A stretch of 64,000 bases of DNA from G963665185 sp049723905 (GCF_049723905.1 NZ_JBJKFD010000001.1:496001-560000); one strand, 5' to 3'. Shown: positions 41,481 to 50,820, counted from the stretch's first letter. Numbers and translations: made by a program. The notes: generated by a model from the sequence alone, not told the origin.

Positions 41481-42808
41481 ATCCCAGAGATAAGATGGTT
41501 CGGGCCAGATCCGAGCTTGTACTGGAGCATCCCTTTTTTGCGACCCTGGCCTTGAAACTCGGGCTTAAAGAAGATTGCTCATGTGCTTCTGCCTGGACAG
41601 ATGGAACAGCGTTGGCTTTCAACCCCGAGTATGTACGCCATATGCCTTTGGAGAAGGTTGTAGGGATGCAGGCACACGAGGTCATGCATCTTGTCTGTCA
41701 TCATCACCTGAGGCGAAAAGGGCGAGATGTGGGCCTATGGAATAAAGCCTGTGACTACGCCATAAACTCCATTTTGCTGCAAGCAGGTCTTTCTCTCCCT
41801 ACAGGCTATTTGGATGATCCAGCGTACCACGGCAAAAGTGTGGACGATATCTATGCTACGCTCTCCCGTCTGATGGATGAAGAGAAAGGCGAGGGGACAG
41901 GAGAGTCGGCAAACGATGCCGAAGACGAAGCGGACGAAGGAAGCGGTGGCTCTGCCAACGGAGGTCTGCCTTTTGAAAAGGACACGGATGCTGCTCAGGC
42001 AAGCTCAGACGGTGAGTCCGCAGTGGACGAAGATAAAAAGACCCGGGCTGCGGCCGACAATGGCGACGGCGAGGGAATGGGGCAGGAGCGCGACCCTGGC
42101 ATGTCGGGGGAGGTCAGAGATCATCCTGATTCTGACGGCGGAAAGAATCGTGAGGCGCTGGAAAAGGCAGAGCGGGATATGAAAGTCGCATTGGGCCAGG
42201 CATTGCAACAGGCGTTGAATATGGAGGACCTGCCACAGGGGCTGGAGAGGTTGGTCAACCACTCACTCCGGCCTCAATTGGATTGGCAGACTTTGCTTCG
42301 GCGTTTTCTGCAATCCTGCACAGCTAACGACTACAGTTGGACACCTCCAAATCGTCGGTACATCCATATGGATCTGCATTTGCCTTCTCTTCGTTCTCAG
42401 GAGTTGCCGGAAATTGTTTTGGCTGTGGATACTTCCGGTTCCGTGGACAAAGAAACATTAGATATTTTTTGTGCAGAGATTTCATCTCTGCTCGAGTCTT
42501 TCGATACGCAACTCACGTTGCTTTTATGTGATGCCGCAGTCCAGGACGTAAAAAAAATTACACGTTTGGATTTGCCCCTTTCCTTTGACGCAAAGGGGGG
42601 CGGGGGAACGGATTACCGCCCCGTTTTTGAATATATTGAGGAGCATGGTCTTCATCCTGCCTGTTGTATCTATATGACGGATTTTGAGTGCAACAGATTC
42701 CCTGATCCCCCGGGATACCCTGTGCTTTGGGTCAACAGCGGGAGGAGGATGGCGAATCCCCCATTCGGTGATGTTCTGATGCTTTCGGGAGAAGAAGTAT
42801 GCGCATAG
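41477..42808 (+). CDS. DUF2201/VWA-like metallopeptidase-type partner of the MoxR ATPase
   Basis: About 443 residues. The N-terminal half has a zinc-peptidase-like motif GMQAHEVMHLVCHHHLRRK (HExxH). The linker (residues 130-230) is acidic and low-complexity. The C-terminal half is a VWA-like domain with IVLAVDTSGSVDKETLDIF as the metal-binding DxSxS, and LLLCDAAVQD. This arrangement is typical of DUF2201 proteins encoded next to MoxR ATPases. An alternative GTG start at 41471 is in frame. Its target is unknown. Confidence 0.85.
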   Translation: MNPRDKMVRARSELVLEHPFFATLALKLGLKEDCSCASAWTDGTALAFNPEYVRHMPLEKVVGMQAHEVMHLVCHHHLRRKGRDVGLWNKACDYAINSILLQAGLSLPTGYLDDPAYHGKSVDDIYATLSRLMDEEKGEGTGESANDAEDEADEGSGGSANGGLPFEKDTDAAQASSDGESAVDEDKKTRAAADNGDGEGMGQERDPGMSGEVRDHPDSDGGKNREALEKAERDMKVALGQALQQALNMEDLPQGLERLVNHSLRPQLDWQTLLRRFLQSCTANDYSWTPPNRRYIHMDLHLPSLRSQELPEIVLAVDTSGSVDKETLDIFCAEISSLLESFDTQLTLLLCDAAVQDVKKITRLDLPLSFDAKGGGGTDYRPVFEYIEEHGLHPACCIYMTDFECNRFPDPPGYPVLWVNSGRRMANPPFGDVLMLSGEEVCA

Positions 42809-43257
42809 AGTGGACTATTGAGAAAAAGAGGGGAAACCTGCGGCCTGTGCTGCTTTATCAGGTCCTGCTAGAAGAGCACGAGAAAGCCTTGGCTTTGCCT
42901 GCAGTCCAGGTCGTTTCAACAATTCCCAAGCCATTGGATTCCTGGGAGTCCCACTGCTACCCCGGAAGGAATGAACGGTCCGGAAAATTCGAGGAGGACT
43001 GTTATTCCTTGAATTCTCCTGGGCATAAGGAAAAGGGGCGCCAGCAAACACTCCGATTGCCCTGGCGTGAAGACAACCAATATCCGGAAGTTGAAGAATC
43101 TTTCGCTGTGCTGCGGTCCGTGGTTGAAGCACAGCTAACAGCTGCTTACGAAAGCGTTCCCATGAGCGAACAGGGAGAATTGACCACGTCTTCGCATATG
43201 AAAGTGAAAGTGGCTCCGGATGTGCTGGCCCGGAGGTTGCTGCAGCTAGCGGGGTAA
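42799..43257 (+). CDS. Hypothetical protein downstream of the MoxR/VWA pair
   Basis: 152 residues, overlapping the VWA-type gene by ten bases. I do not recognise it. The N-terminus RIEWTIEKKRGNLRPVL is followed by a helix ending in EEHEKALALPAVQV. The C-terminal 30 residues read MKVKVAPDVLARRLLQLAG, which may be a short helical tail. The overlap suggests it belongs to the ATPase system, perhaps as an adaptor or substrate. Confidence 0.65.
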   Translation: MRIEWTIEKKRGNLRPVLLYQVLLEEHEKALALPAVQVVSTIPKPLDSWESHCYPGRNERSGKFEEDCYSLNSPGHKEKGRQQTLRLPWREDNQYPEVEESFAVLRSVVEAQLTAAYESVPMSEQGELTTSSHMKVKVAPDVLARRLLQLAG

Positions 43258-43282
43258 ATGCGCTTGATTTTTTCCGTTCTGA

Positions 43283-43316
43283 TAAAAAAAACGGCCATGT
43301 TCTGAGAACATGGCCG
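43283..43316 (-). terminator. Rho-independent terminator of the tmc operon
   Basis: CGGCCATGTTC (43292-43302) pairs with GAACATGGCCG (43306-43316) over TGA. The A run at 43284-43291 becomes a T run on the minus strand, just downstream of tmcA. It ends the tmcDCBA transcript. Confidence 0.9.
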
Positions 43317-43341
43317 CTTACGTATCAGGCGGATAGCTCCG

Positions 43342-43728
43342 CTATTTGGTGTGGCACTGGCCGCACATCACCGGGCCCTTGCCCTTGGCTTCGTGACAGC
43401 TGATGCAGTTCTTGTGATAGGCCTTCTGCAGCGGCATGGAATTATCCTTGGTCGGCTGCAGTTTGTGGCATTCGGAGCAGGGCACATCTTCGCTCGATTC
43501 ACCCTCTACCAATTTGCCGTCCTTGTAGACGTGGTGGCAGACTGTGCAATTGTCTTCAGCCAATTCCATATGCTGGTCATGGTTGAAAAGCGATGCCGGA
43601 CGTTGCAGCGTACCGAAAGCGTCAATAGTCTCTATTCTGGGCTGTTCCTCTTCACCTGCGCCGGCCAGGGCGAAGGCCATGAAGGCCATGGAGAGGACGA
43701 GTACCGCGATCAAAGCTATTTTTTTCAT
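43342..43728 (-). CDS. tmcA: Type II tetraheme cytochrome c3, TmcA
   Basis: About 128 residues with a signal peptide (KKIALIAVLVLSMAFMAFAL) for periplasmic export. Four heme c sites are present: CTVCH, CSECH, CISCH and CGQCH, plus extra histidines as sixth ligands. The family accepts electrons from periplasmic hydrogenase or type I cytochrome c3 and passes them to the Tmc membrane complex. The start is ATG 43728 on the minus strand after GAGG; the frame opens earlier. It is the last gene of the operon. Confidence 0.92.
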   Translation of the reverse strand: MKKIALIAVLVLSMAFMAFALAGAGEEEQPRIETIDAFGTLQRPASLFNHDQHMELAEDNCTVCHHVYKDGKLVEGESSEDVPCSECHKLQPTKDNSMPLQKAYHKNCISCHEAKGKGPVMCGQCHTK

Positions 43729-43760
43729 AGTTGTTCGCCTCTTCTTCGTTAGGCCGCGCA

Positions 43761-45101
43761 TTATTCAACGGCTTTGGTTTTGACCATGTGCTCGTAGATG
43801 ATGTCGCCGAGGAACATGAGCTTAATATCAAGCTTATAGCTGTGGATGATATCTTCCAGTCCACCGTGGCAGTTGTGGCAGGGGGCAATACAAATGGTCG
43901 CACCTGTTGCCTTAAGCTGCTCGGCTTTGGCTTTGTTGCCGTTTACGCGGGTGTTTTTGAAAGGAGGCCCGCAGTTGATCACACCGCCGCCTGCGCAGCA
44001 GCAGAGGTTATGTTCGCGGTTGGGTGTCATTTCAACGAAGTTGGGGCAGAAGGCTTTGGCGACTTCGCGTCCCATATCTTCCAGGCCACGACCACGTACA
44101 ATATTGCAAGGGTCGTGGAATGTGCAGACTTCATCAATTTGGGAAGCAACTTTTATTTTGCCGGCTTTGAAGAGTTCCCAGTAGAATTGGATGCCGTGCA
44201 CCATTTCTATGGGAGTATCGGACCAGCCTATCCAGCGGTTGCCAGTGTCGTAAACGGAACGGAAGGCATGTCCGCATTCGCCCATGACGATGCGTTTGAC
44301 CTTGAGCCGTTCTGCGGTTTCAAAGTGATGGCGTTTGAGGCGGCCCATCATTTCGAAGTCGCCGGAGTACATGCACATGTCGCTGTTGTCCCAGCCCGAT
44401 GTGGCAGGCATAGTGAAGTCCACTCCGGCTTCATACCAGATGGCTGCCGCCTGATAAATGAGCTGGGTACGGAATTTGGGTTCCGGTCCGATGACCGAAT
44501 ACATGACGTCGGCGCCTTCCTTTTCCAGCGGAATACGCAGGTTGGGGAATTCGTCTCGTGCTTCGTCTTCCTGCCACTGCAGGCTGTCCACCCATTCGTC
44601 TTCCTTAACCCACATCTGGTTCATTGTGGCACTGTGCGAATGTGCAGTATCCTGCAGGTACTGCGGTGTAACGCCCAGCTTGTGGCTGATGCGCCGTACC
44701 ATGGACATCATGTATGCGATGTCGATGCCTATGGGGCAGAAATGCACACAACGGCGGCACAGGTTACATTCTGTGTAGGCAATCTGTGCGGAGTTGCGAA
44801 TGAAGTCGGGGGACACTTTGCCCTTGCGTTTGACCATTTCCCATATGGTTTGAGCAACTTTGCCAACGGGCGAATATGTCGGATCGCCGTCGTGGGAAAG
44901 GCAGAAGTGACAGGCGTCGGCGCACAGTCCGCAGTGCACGCATGTGTCCATGTAAGCACGGAAGCGGGCGCTGGTTTCTGTATCGAGCACCTGATTGATG
45001 GTTTTCTCAATATGCTCGGGCGTGAGTTTGGCGGCACCGCCGTCAAGCCCCACGTCTTCAATCTTGCGGAACTCGTTGGTGAGAGTTGGTACTTTAGTCA
45101 T
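43761..45101 (-). CDS. tmcB: Tmc complex iron-sulfur subunit TmcB (HdrD-like)
   Basis: 446 residues. Two ferredoxin-like clusters are at residues 54-67 (CVHCGLCADACHFC) and about 112-125 (CNLCRRCVHFCPIG). The C-terminal half has two CCG-type regions (CTFHDPCNIVRG to CCCAGGGVINCG, and CIAPCHNCHGG), as in heterodisulfide reductase subunit D. It is the cytoplasmic or membrane-facing electron transfer subunit of Tmc. Spacing to tmcC is 33 bases. Confidence 0.92.
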   Translation of the reverse strand: MTKVPTLTNEFRKIEDVGLDGGAAKLTPEHIEKTINQVLDTETSARFRAYMDTCVHCGLCADACHFCLSHDGDPTYSPVGKVAQTIWEMVKRKGKVSPDFIRNSAQIAYTECNLCRRCVHFCPIGIDIAYMMSMVRRISHKLGVTPQYLQDTAHSHSATMNQMWVKEDEWVDSLQWQEDEARDEFPNLRIPLEKEGADVMYSVIGPEPKFRTQLIYQAAAIWYEAGVDFTMPATSGWDNSDMCMYSGDFEMMGRLKRHHFETAERLKVKRIVMGECGHAFRSVYDTGNRWIGWSDTPIEMVHGIQFYWELFKAGKIKVASQIDEVCTFHDPCNIVRGRGLEDMGREVAKAFCPNFVEMTPNREHNLCCCAGGGVINCGPPFKNTRVNGNKAKAEQLKATGATICIAPCHNCHGGLEDIIHSYKLDIKLMFLGDIIYEHMVKTKAVE

Positions 45102-45134
45102 TGAATTCTCCTTTTCTCCCTATCCGGCGTTGTC

Positions 45135-45794
45135 TTACCAGTCTCTGGAGTGACGCACCGCACCAAATTCCGACGCGATGTATCCGCGAGTGAACGGGAT
45201 CATGATCATATGGCTGACCCTGGTGAAGGGGATCATGATCAGGAACGCTTCGCCTGCCAGGATGTGCAGCACGAGCATCAGCTCGTAGTTGCCGATCTGG
45301 TGGTAGGCCAGAAAGCCGAATACGAACGTGGCGGCCACGATGCCGAGGATGACCCAGTCGCTGGGGCGGGTTACGAAAGCAACCTGCCGGTCAGTGATGC
45401 GGCGGTACAGGAAGTACGCGCAGGACACAATGACCAAAATGGTCAGGATGTCGGCCAAACTGTCGGGCAGTGTTACCCAGGACAGATTCATGTACTGATC
45501 CAGGAGAACCACATGCGCCATCAGGAAGATGGGGGCGAGGATCAGGCAGATATGGAATACAAAAGTGACCAGAGTAAGCAGGGGACGAGCACGCCAGCCC
45601 ATGGTTCCAACTGGGTTGATCCAGTGGGCGTAGGATTGGAAAACGTGCTTCCAGCTCCAGTATTTAAAAACAAAAGGATCTGATTTCTTGGCCAGGATGA
45701 GCCAGGAGGCGATTTTGTAAATGCTGCCTCCGAAGAAAAGCAGAAAACTGATCCAGGCCAAGGGACCAACAGCGAATTCGTAAATACCTTGCAT
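45135..45794 (-). CDS. tmcC: Tmc complex membrane cytochrome b-like subunit TmcC
   Basis: 219 residues with five to six hydrophobic segments (WISFLLFFGGSIYKIASWLI; LVTFVFHICLILAPIFLMAH; WVILGIVAATFVFGFLAYH; LVLHILAGEAFLIMIPFTRV). Conserved histidines in these segments could ligate heme b, as in the NarI-like gamma subunit family. It anchors TmcB and probably exchanges electrons with the quinone pool or the membrane. Confidence 0.9.
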   Translation of the reverse strand: MQGIYEFAVGPLAWISFLLFFGGSIYKIASWLILAKKSDPFVFKYWSWKHVFQSYAHWINPVGTMGWRARPLLTLVTFVFHICLILAPIFLMAHVVLLDQYMNLSWVTLPDSLADILTILVIVSCAYFLYRRITDRQVAFVTRPSDWVILGIVAATFVFGFLAYHQIGNYELMLVLHILAGEAFLIMIPFTRVSHMIMIPFTRGYIASEFGAVRHSRDW

Positions 45795-45806
45795 GAGCGG
45801 CCCCCC

Positions 45807-47066
45807 TTAAAGTTCGGAAACGTTGGCCACGCGACGGATGTACTTGCCATCCTTTACATAGCGCAGCAGGAGTTTTGAGCCGTCGGGCGAGAACGTGGGA
45901 TCAAAGTTCTCGTCACAATCCAGGCTCAGGACTTTGCCGTCAACGATCCAAGAGTACTTCCCGTTGCGTTCCACCTTACAGGCACAGTGGGTACCGTCAG
46001 GGGAGAGAACCGGCCGGAAGGCCATGTCGAACGCTTCGTTCCAGCGCTGGTTGTTGAGCATGACATACCATTTCTCTTTGTCTTTACCCAAAGCGGCTAT
46101 GGACTGACCGTTTTCCGAAAAAGTCAGCTCGGAAAGCAGTTGTCCGACCCTGGGAGTCCAAGGAGTGCCGTCAACCGCAACAGCCCATTCGCCATAATCA
46201 GTGGCGACGAATGCGGCCAGCTTGGAGCCGTCAGGCGAGAATTTTTGATGGAAGCACTGAACAAAAGGTTGATGCCAGATGATTTTGTCATCTTCGGCAA
46301 TGGACCATTTACCAGCTTTTCGGACCGGAGCAACAACGGTACCAGTCTTGGGGTTGAAGCAGGGCTCCCATACGGTCTGATAGGTGTTGCTCCAACGGTG
46401 CCCGTTGATGGCGATGCTGTACTCGTACAAGTTCAGACGAACTTCCGCAGCGTACTTTGTGCCATCGGGGGAAAATCCGCCATTCCAGACGTTGACGAAT
46501 TTATCGTCCCAGACGTTGCCGTCCACGGCGCAAGAGAACACGCCTTCCTGGAATTTGATAACGTCAGCCTGTGCCAACGGGTCCACCTGCACGGCGGCAG
46601 CAGTATGGGCGCCGTCCGCGGAAACGTGGAAACAGTTGGCGTTTTCGAACATGTTTTCCCAGGGGGTGCCATTAACCATCATTCCGTAGCGGCCTTCGCT
46701 TTGGGCGCAAACGGCAATGGTGGAGCCATCCTTGGAAAATTTGGTTTCCCAAAGGAAGTCACACATTTCTTCCCAGGGAGTGCCATCTACGGCAACGGTC
46801 CAGACCATATCCAGCTGGGCCAAAACCGTAAGCCGTCCGTCCGGGCCATAACGGAGATACCATGCTTTTTCGCAAGGATCACCCCAAGGCTCGCCGTTGA
46901 CGCACACATTGAATTCTTCGTCGCCCTGTTTAACGATTGCGGCAATTTTTTCGCCGTCAGGGCTTGCCTGAAGTTCTTCTACCCATTCAAACTGAGAACT
47001 CCAACCGGCGGTATCGGCGACGGTTTTTTCCCCCGGTTCCCAGTTCCAACCTGATTTATCGCTCAT
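45807..47066 (-). CDS. tmcD: Tryptophan-rich propeller-like subunit TmcD
   Basis: 419 residues, built from about eight repeats of roughly 50 residues. Each ends in a Gly-x-x-Trp turn: NGEPWGD, DGTPWEE, NGTPWEN, DGNVWDD, NGHRWSN, DGTPWTP, NNQRWNE. FSPDGTKYAA and LSPDGTHCACK give the PD40/WD-like signature. This indicates a beta-propeller. No signal peptide is seen, so it is probably cytoplasmic. It matches the tryptophan-rich TmcD subunit of Desulfovibrio. It is the first gene of the operon here. Confidence 0.85.
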   Translation of the reverse strand: MSDKSGWNWEPGEKTVADTAGWSSQFEWVEELQASPDGEKIAAIVKQGDEEFNVCVNGEPWGDPCEKAWYLRYGPDGRLTVLAQLDMVWTVAVDGTPWEEMCDFLWETKFSKDGSTIAVCAQSEGRYGMMVNGTPWENMFENANCFHVSADGAHTAAAVQVDPLAQADVIKFQEGVFSCAVDGNVWDDKFVNVWNGGFSPDGTKYAAEVRLNLYEYSIAINGHRWSNTYQTVWEPCFNPKTGTVVAPVRKAGKWSIAEDDKIIWHQPFVQCFHQKFSPDGSKLAAFVATDYGEWAVAVDGTPWTPRVGQLLSELTFSENGQSIAALGKDKEKWYVMLNNQRWNEAFDMAFRPVLSPDGTHCACKVERNGKYSWIVDGKVLSLDCDENFDPTFSPDGSKLLLRYVKDGKYIRRVANVSEL

Positions 47067-48405
47067 CGCCTCTCCTCAGGTAGTACAGTGAAAGATTATT
47101 ATGGAACGTTGCATCTGCCATGCTCCGCATAAACCTGTTCCCCACTTTAAATCATGCCCGTTCCCGGGCAACGGATACGTAGGACCACAGTCAAGGAGTC
47201 GGAAACAAATCAATACTGAATTGTTCTCCTAAAACACCTTGAAATGTGCAAAGATTCACAATGCAGTGTATATCACGAATGGCCCTTGGGTCAATAAGAG
47301 CGCGAAAAACATACGTTAATCCCTACCCAATTGATAGGCTATTTTTGCTGTTTTTTTAAATTAGCAGGTTCCTGATTTCCGTCTGTTTTTTGCTTTCGCT
47401 GGTTTATAAAAGAAATGCACTTATGGTGTAAAGCAAACATGGAAAAATTCTATTCTATGCAGAAAAACGTTCATTTTCTACCTGATTTTAGAGAAAATTG
47501 GATGTTTGTCTGTTCAACCTTGGGAAGAGAGGGGTACTGGGGTAGGGACATGTTCAGGAAAAATATAGAATTTTATCTCCGGAGAGCGCGGCCGGAGAGC
47601 GCAATTGAAGAGCGGGCTGAGCTTTAACGGGGCGAGGCAGCCATTTTGTGAGCTTTTTAGACCGCGAGATAACGGCTTTGACGCGTTGTATCATTATTCG
47701 AAAAATCGTTTCCAAACGGACTTGCCACAGAGGATGCTCTGCCGCTATATACCCGTGCAGACACCGTATGGAAAGTATCGTGTCTGCCATCATGCACACC
47801 CAAATCGGATAAAAATGAAATTAGCACCCGTACTCGATGCGGAAACTACCTGTTGCCTGTTTGCTCACTTCTCCCTACCAGAGAGGCGACTCACTGCAAG
47901 GGCTTGCCCAAGCGTGAAAAATGTTTACTTGAACTCCACAAGACAATGTGTGGAGCAGGGAAGGATAGCATTGCAGGAAGAGGAATTTCCCGTGGCAGTA
48001 AAGAATCCGTTAGCTTTTATCTGAAACATTGTTTTGCTTTCAAGGGCGAGATTCAGGGTGGGGAGACCATTGGGGTAAGTGGAAACAGGTGCAATGTGGA
48101 TATCCGGACTCAAAAGTGTTCGTCCTGCGAGCAAACATGCAATGAAACCGACATGGCACGTGCTGAAATTCAGATTTATACATGGAAAGACTGCATGAAG
48201 AATGACTGCCTTCGACTGAAACTTTCGTGTTTTGAAAAGCTGCCCCGGGAATTCATGGCCCTCTTACCCTCGGTTTCGTGGAAATGTCATAATCTTGAGC
48301 TGAAACGGACACAGGTTTCGGTGTTATCTACTAAAATTCAAGACAGCGTGAACTAAATAAATGGCAGGAAACACACCTAAGGATACTAAGGGGGATGAGG
48401 TACGC
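47067..48405. other. 1.34 kb region without a supported gene (tmc promoter side)
   Basis: The left part must hold the tmc promoter, reading left. On the minus strand TATACA occurs near 47270, but no clear -35 accompanies it. The plus-strand frames of 70, 139 and 167 codons (47415, 47605, 47853) overlap each other and have no ribosome site or known motif. The last has several CxxC pairs (KCSSCEQTC) and could be a decayed gene. The base composition is A/T-rich in the first half. I see nothing else. Confidence 0.5.
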
Positions 48406-50217
48406 ATGACGCAGACCAGCACTCACCGAAAGCTTATTGAGTTGCCCGTTCCCACAACTGGGTTGTTTAAAAAGACACTCTACAATTTTTGTGTCACTCC
48501 TTCGTTGAACAGACTTTTATGTCTGCCTACTATAAATCGTATTTATTCCAATGTTGCCGACGTTGCAGATACAGATAAATTTCTTGAAAGTGCGCTGAAG
48601 GCTCTCCAGGTCAGTGTGCGCATCGATCCTTCGGACCTGGAAAAAATTCCAGCGAAAGGACCGGTGGTCGTTGTTGCCAACCATCCTTTTGGCGCGGTCG
48701 AGGGAATAATTTTGGCAGCAGCTCTTCGTCAGGTCCGGCCGGATGCCAAGCTTATGGCGAACTACATGCTCACTCTTATCCCCCAGATGAAGGATTGCAT
48801 CATTTCGGTGGATCCCTTTGGAACAGGAGCAGCGGCAAAACGCAATATCGGTGCGCTCAAGGAATGTTTCCGTTGGTTGAAAAACGGCAATATGCTTGGT
48901 GTTTTCCCGGCGGGTGAAGTTTCTGCCCTGAACATAAAAAAGAGGGCCGTCACCGATAAAGAGTGGAGCCCGACTGTCGGACGCATCATCCGTAAGACCG
49001 GGGTGCCCGTTCTGCCTGTTTTTTTCAAAGGTTCCAACAGGGCACTTTTTCATCTTCTCGGGCTTATCCACCCCCGTCTGCGGACAATCATGCTGCCCCG
49101 TGAAATGCTGAATAAACGTGGGTGCACCATTGATATGGCGGTTGGGAACCTTATTCCCGCAAACAAGCTTGGTGGTTTCGAGTCCGACGAAAAGTTAATG
49201 GAGTACCTTAAACTCCATACCTATGTGCTTAAAAACCGCTACAAGAAAAACAAAAAAATTGTGCTGCCTGTCTCACCGCAGGCTTCAGAACCTATAGCTG
49301 AAGAGACAGCCCCGGAGCTAGTTCGCGGTGATATTGAGAAGCTGGGTGCAGAAAGTTTGCTTTTGGAAAGCGGTGACTACAAAGTTTACATCGCCAAGTA
49401 CGAACAAATTCCAAACGCGATGCAGGAGCTTGCTCGATTGCGGGAGCTGACTTTCCGCGAGGTGGGGGAAGGCACAGGTTTGCCCCTAGATACGGATGAG
49501 TACGATAAATACTATCTGCATCTTTTGCTTTGGAATGAAAAGGAAAACGAAATTGCCGGTGCCTATCGATTGGGGCAGTCAGACGTTATTTTGGAAAAGT
49601 ACGGCATTGAAGGATTTTACGTCGATACCCTATTCAAGTTGAGGCAGTCTTTTGTTGATAGGGTTCATCCCGGCCTGGAAATGGGACGTTCTTTTGTGCA
49701 GAAAAAGTATCAGCGCAGTTTTTCGTCCTTGTTGCTTCTGTGGAAGGGGATTGGGCGTTTCGTGTCCCGAAATCCTCAGTACAGTGTTTTGTTCGGCCCG
49801 GTAAGCATTTCCAATGATTATCATACGTTTTCACGCGAGCTTATGATGCGGTTTTTGTCTCTGCACATGGGAAGTTCCATGAAAAAGGCTGTGAAAGCGA
49901 AAACCCCGCCCAAGCTCAAGCCATTGCCTCTGGCTGGCCTGGAAATCAAAACCGCACGTACAGTATGTAGAAACGTGGAAGATTTGGCGGCGCTTATTTC
50001 CGGTGTTGAGTCTGATGCCAAGGGGATACCAGTATTGTTGCGGCAGTATCTTAAGTTGGGCGGAAAGCTTTTGGCCTTCAATGTAGACCAAGACTTTTTT
50101 GACGCCTTGGATGGCTTGATTTTAGTGGACTTGAAAAAGACAGACCCCAAAATACTCGCCCGCTATATGGGAAAGGAAGAGTCACAGAAATTCCGCGAGT
50201 TGCATGGGCTTGTCTAG
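48406..50217 (+). CDS. Bifunctional acyltransferase, OlsF-like (ornithine-lipid type)
   Basis: About 603 residues with two acyltransferase halves. Residues 60-290 form a PlsC-like domain: VVVVANHPFGAVEGIILAAA (active-site histidine), VFPAGEVSALNIKK and TGVPVLPVFFKGSNRALFH. Residues 320-560 match OlsB-like GNAT/hemolysin acyltransferases (FREVGEGTGLPLDTDEYDKY, EIAGAYRLGQSD, SRNPQYSVLFGPVSISNDYH). OlsF combines O-acylation and N-acylation to make ornithine lipids, phosphorus-free membrane lipids. The start is ATG 48406 after GAGG; ATG 48361 is also in frame. A long hairpin terminator follows. Confidence 0.75.
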   Translation: MTQTSTHRKLIELPVPTTGLFKKTLYNFCVTPSLNRLLCLPTINRIYSNVADVADTDKFLESALKALQVSVRIDPSDLEKIPAKGPVVVVANHPFGAVEGIILAAALRQVRPDAKLMANYMLTLIPQMKDCIISVDPFGTGAAAKRNIGALKECFRWLKNGNMLGVFPAGEVSALNIKKRAVTDKEWSPTVGRIIRKTGVPVLPVFFKGSNRALFHLLGLIHPRLRTIMLPREMLNKRGCTIDMAVGNLIPANKLGGFESDEKLMEYLKLHTYVLKNRYKKNKKIVLPVSPQASEPIAEETAPELVRGDIEKLGAESLLLESGDYKVYIAKYEQIPNAMQELARLRELTFREVGEGTGLPLDTDEYDKYYLHLLLWNEKENEIAGAYRLGQSDVILEKYGIEGFYVDTLFKLRQSFVDRVHPGLEMGRSFVQKKYQRSFSSLLLLWKGIGRFVSRNPQYSVLFGPVSISNDYHTFSRELMMRFLSLHMGSSMKKAVKAKTPPKLKPLPLAGLEIKTARTVCRNVEDLAALISGVESDAKGIPVLLRQYLKLGGKLLAFNVDQDFFDALDGLILVDLKKTDPKILARYMGKEESQKFRELHGLV

Positions 50218-50223
50218 ATTTTT

Positions 50224-50281
50224 ATGCTCACAAAATGAAAAGGCACGGGACGATTCCCGTGCCTTTTCATTTTGTGAGCAT
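50224..50281. terminator. Bidirectional terminator with a 27-base-pair perfect stem
   Basis: Bases 50224-50250 pair perfectly with 50255-50281 over a four-base loop CGAT. The core is GGCACGGGA/TCCCGTGCC flanked by A4/T4 runs and outer ATGCTCAC arms. It lies between two convergent genes, 7 bases after the OlsF-like stop and 20 bases before the thioesterase 3' end. A strong terminator in both directions is the simplest reading. Confidence 0.85.
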
Positions 50282-50300
50282 TAGAAAGCGGAAGCAAAGT

Positions 50301-50762
50301 CTATTGGTGGAAAATGTCCTTTAGCCACTGTGGAATGCGGACAGGTTTGCCCGTGCTGATGCTGACAACTGCATGTTCGGTGTAGCCCGTGGCAACGAGA
50401 GTTGGGGCGTCCATTTGCTTCCAGATTTGATAGGTGAAGGTTACCGAAGCTCTCCCCCATTTTTCAATTGCGCAGCGCACAAAGAGCTCATCATCGTAGC
50501 GAGCCGGATAAAGGTAGCGGCAATAGGCCTGGCGAACCGGCAGGATGATGTCCTTTTCTTCCACTTCGGCATAGCTCATTCCCTGCTCTCTGATGAGCTG
50601 GCTTCGGGAACGTTCAAACCAATGGTTGTATTCGCCGTAATAGGCGACGCCTGCACAGTCGGTTTCTCCATAAGATACATGAAATGCAAACCATGTTTCC
50701 GGATTGGCAAAACCGTCCATGCGCTTATCGTACGAAAGTGTCGTGGGAATTTGCGTATTCAT
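50301..50762 (-). CDS. Acyl-CoA thioesterase (4-hydroxybenzoyl-CoA thioesterase/YbgC type)
   Basis: 153 residues of hotdog fold. VSYGETDCAGVAYYGEYNHW has the catalytic aspartate region, followed by FERSRSQLIREQGMSYAEVE. FVRCAIEKWGRASVTFTYQI is the later strand. The family hydrolyses acyl-CoA or acyl-ACP thioesters, often near Tol-Pal or lipid genes. Convergent with the OlsF-like gene, it may also serve lipid metabolism, which is inference. Confidence 0.85.
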   Translation of the reverse strand: MNTQIPTTLSYDKRMDGFANPETWFAFHVSYGETDCAGVAYYGEYNHWFERSRSQLIREQGMSYAEVEEKDIILPVRQAYCRYLYPARYDDELFVRCAIEKWGRASVTFTYQIWKQMDAPTLVATGYTEHAVVSISTGKPVRIPQWLKDIFHQ

Positions 50763-50820
50763 GTCGGTAAACTAACGTTGGGGAGTCCAACTTGGCAAGT
50801 GGAGCATTGGCATTGGCTGT

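Noticed and set aside
43731..45104. 457-codon plus-strand open frame
   Set aside because: It is antisense to tmcB, whose cysteine motifs are unmistakable.
47853..48356. 167-codon cysteine-rich frame upstream of the OlsF-like gene
   Set aside because: No ribosome site, no recognised domain and it overlaps other open frames; kept only as part of the gene-poor region.
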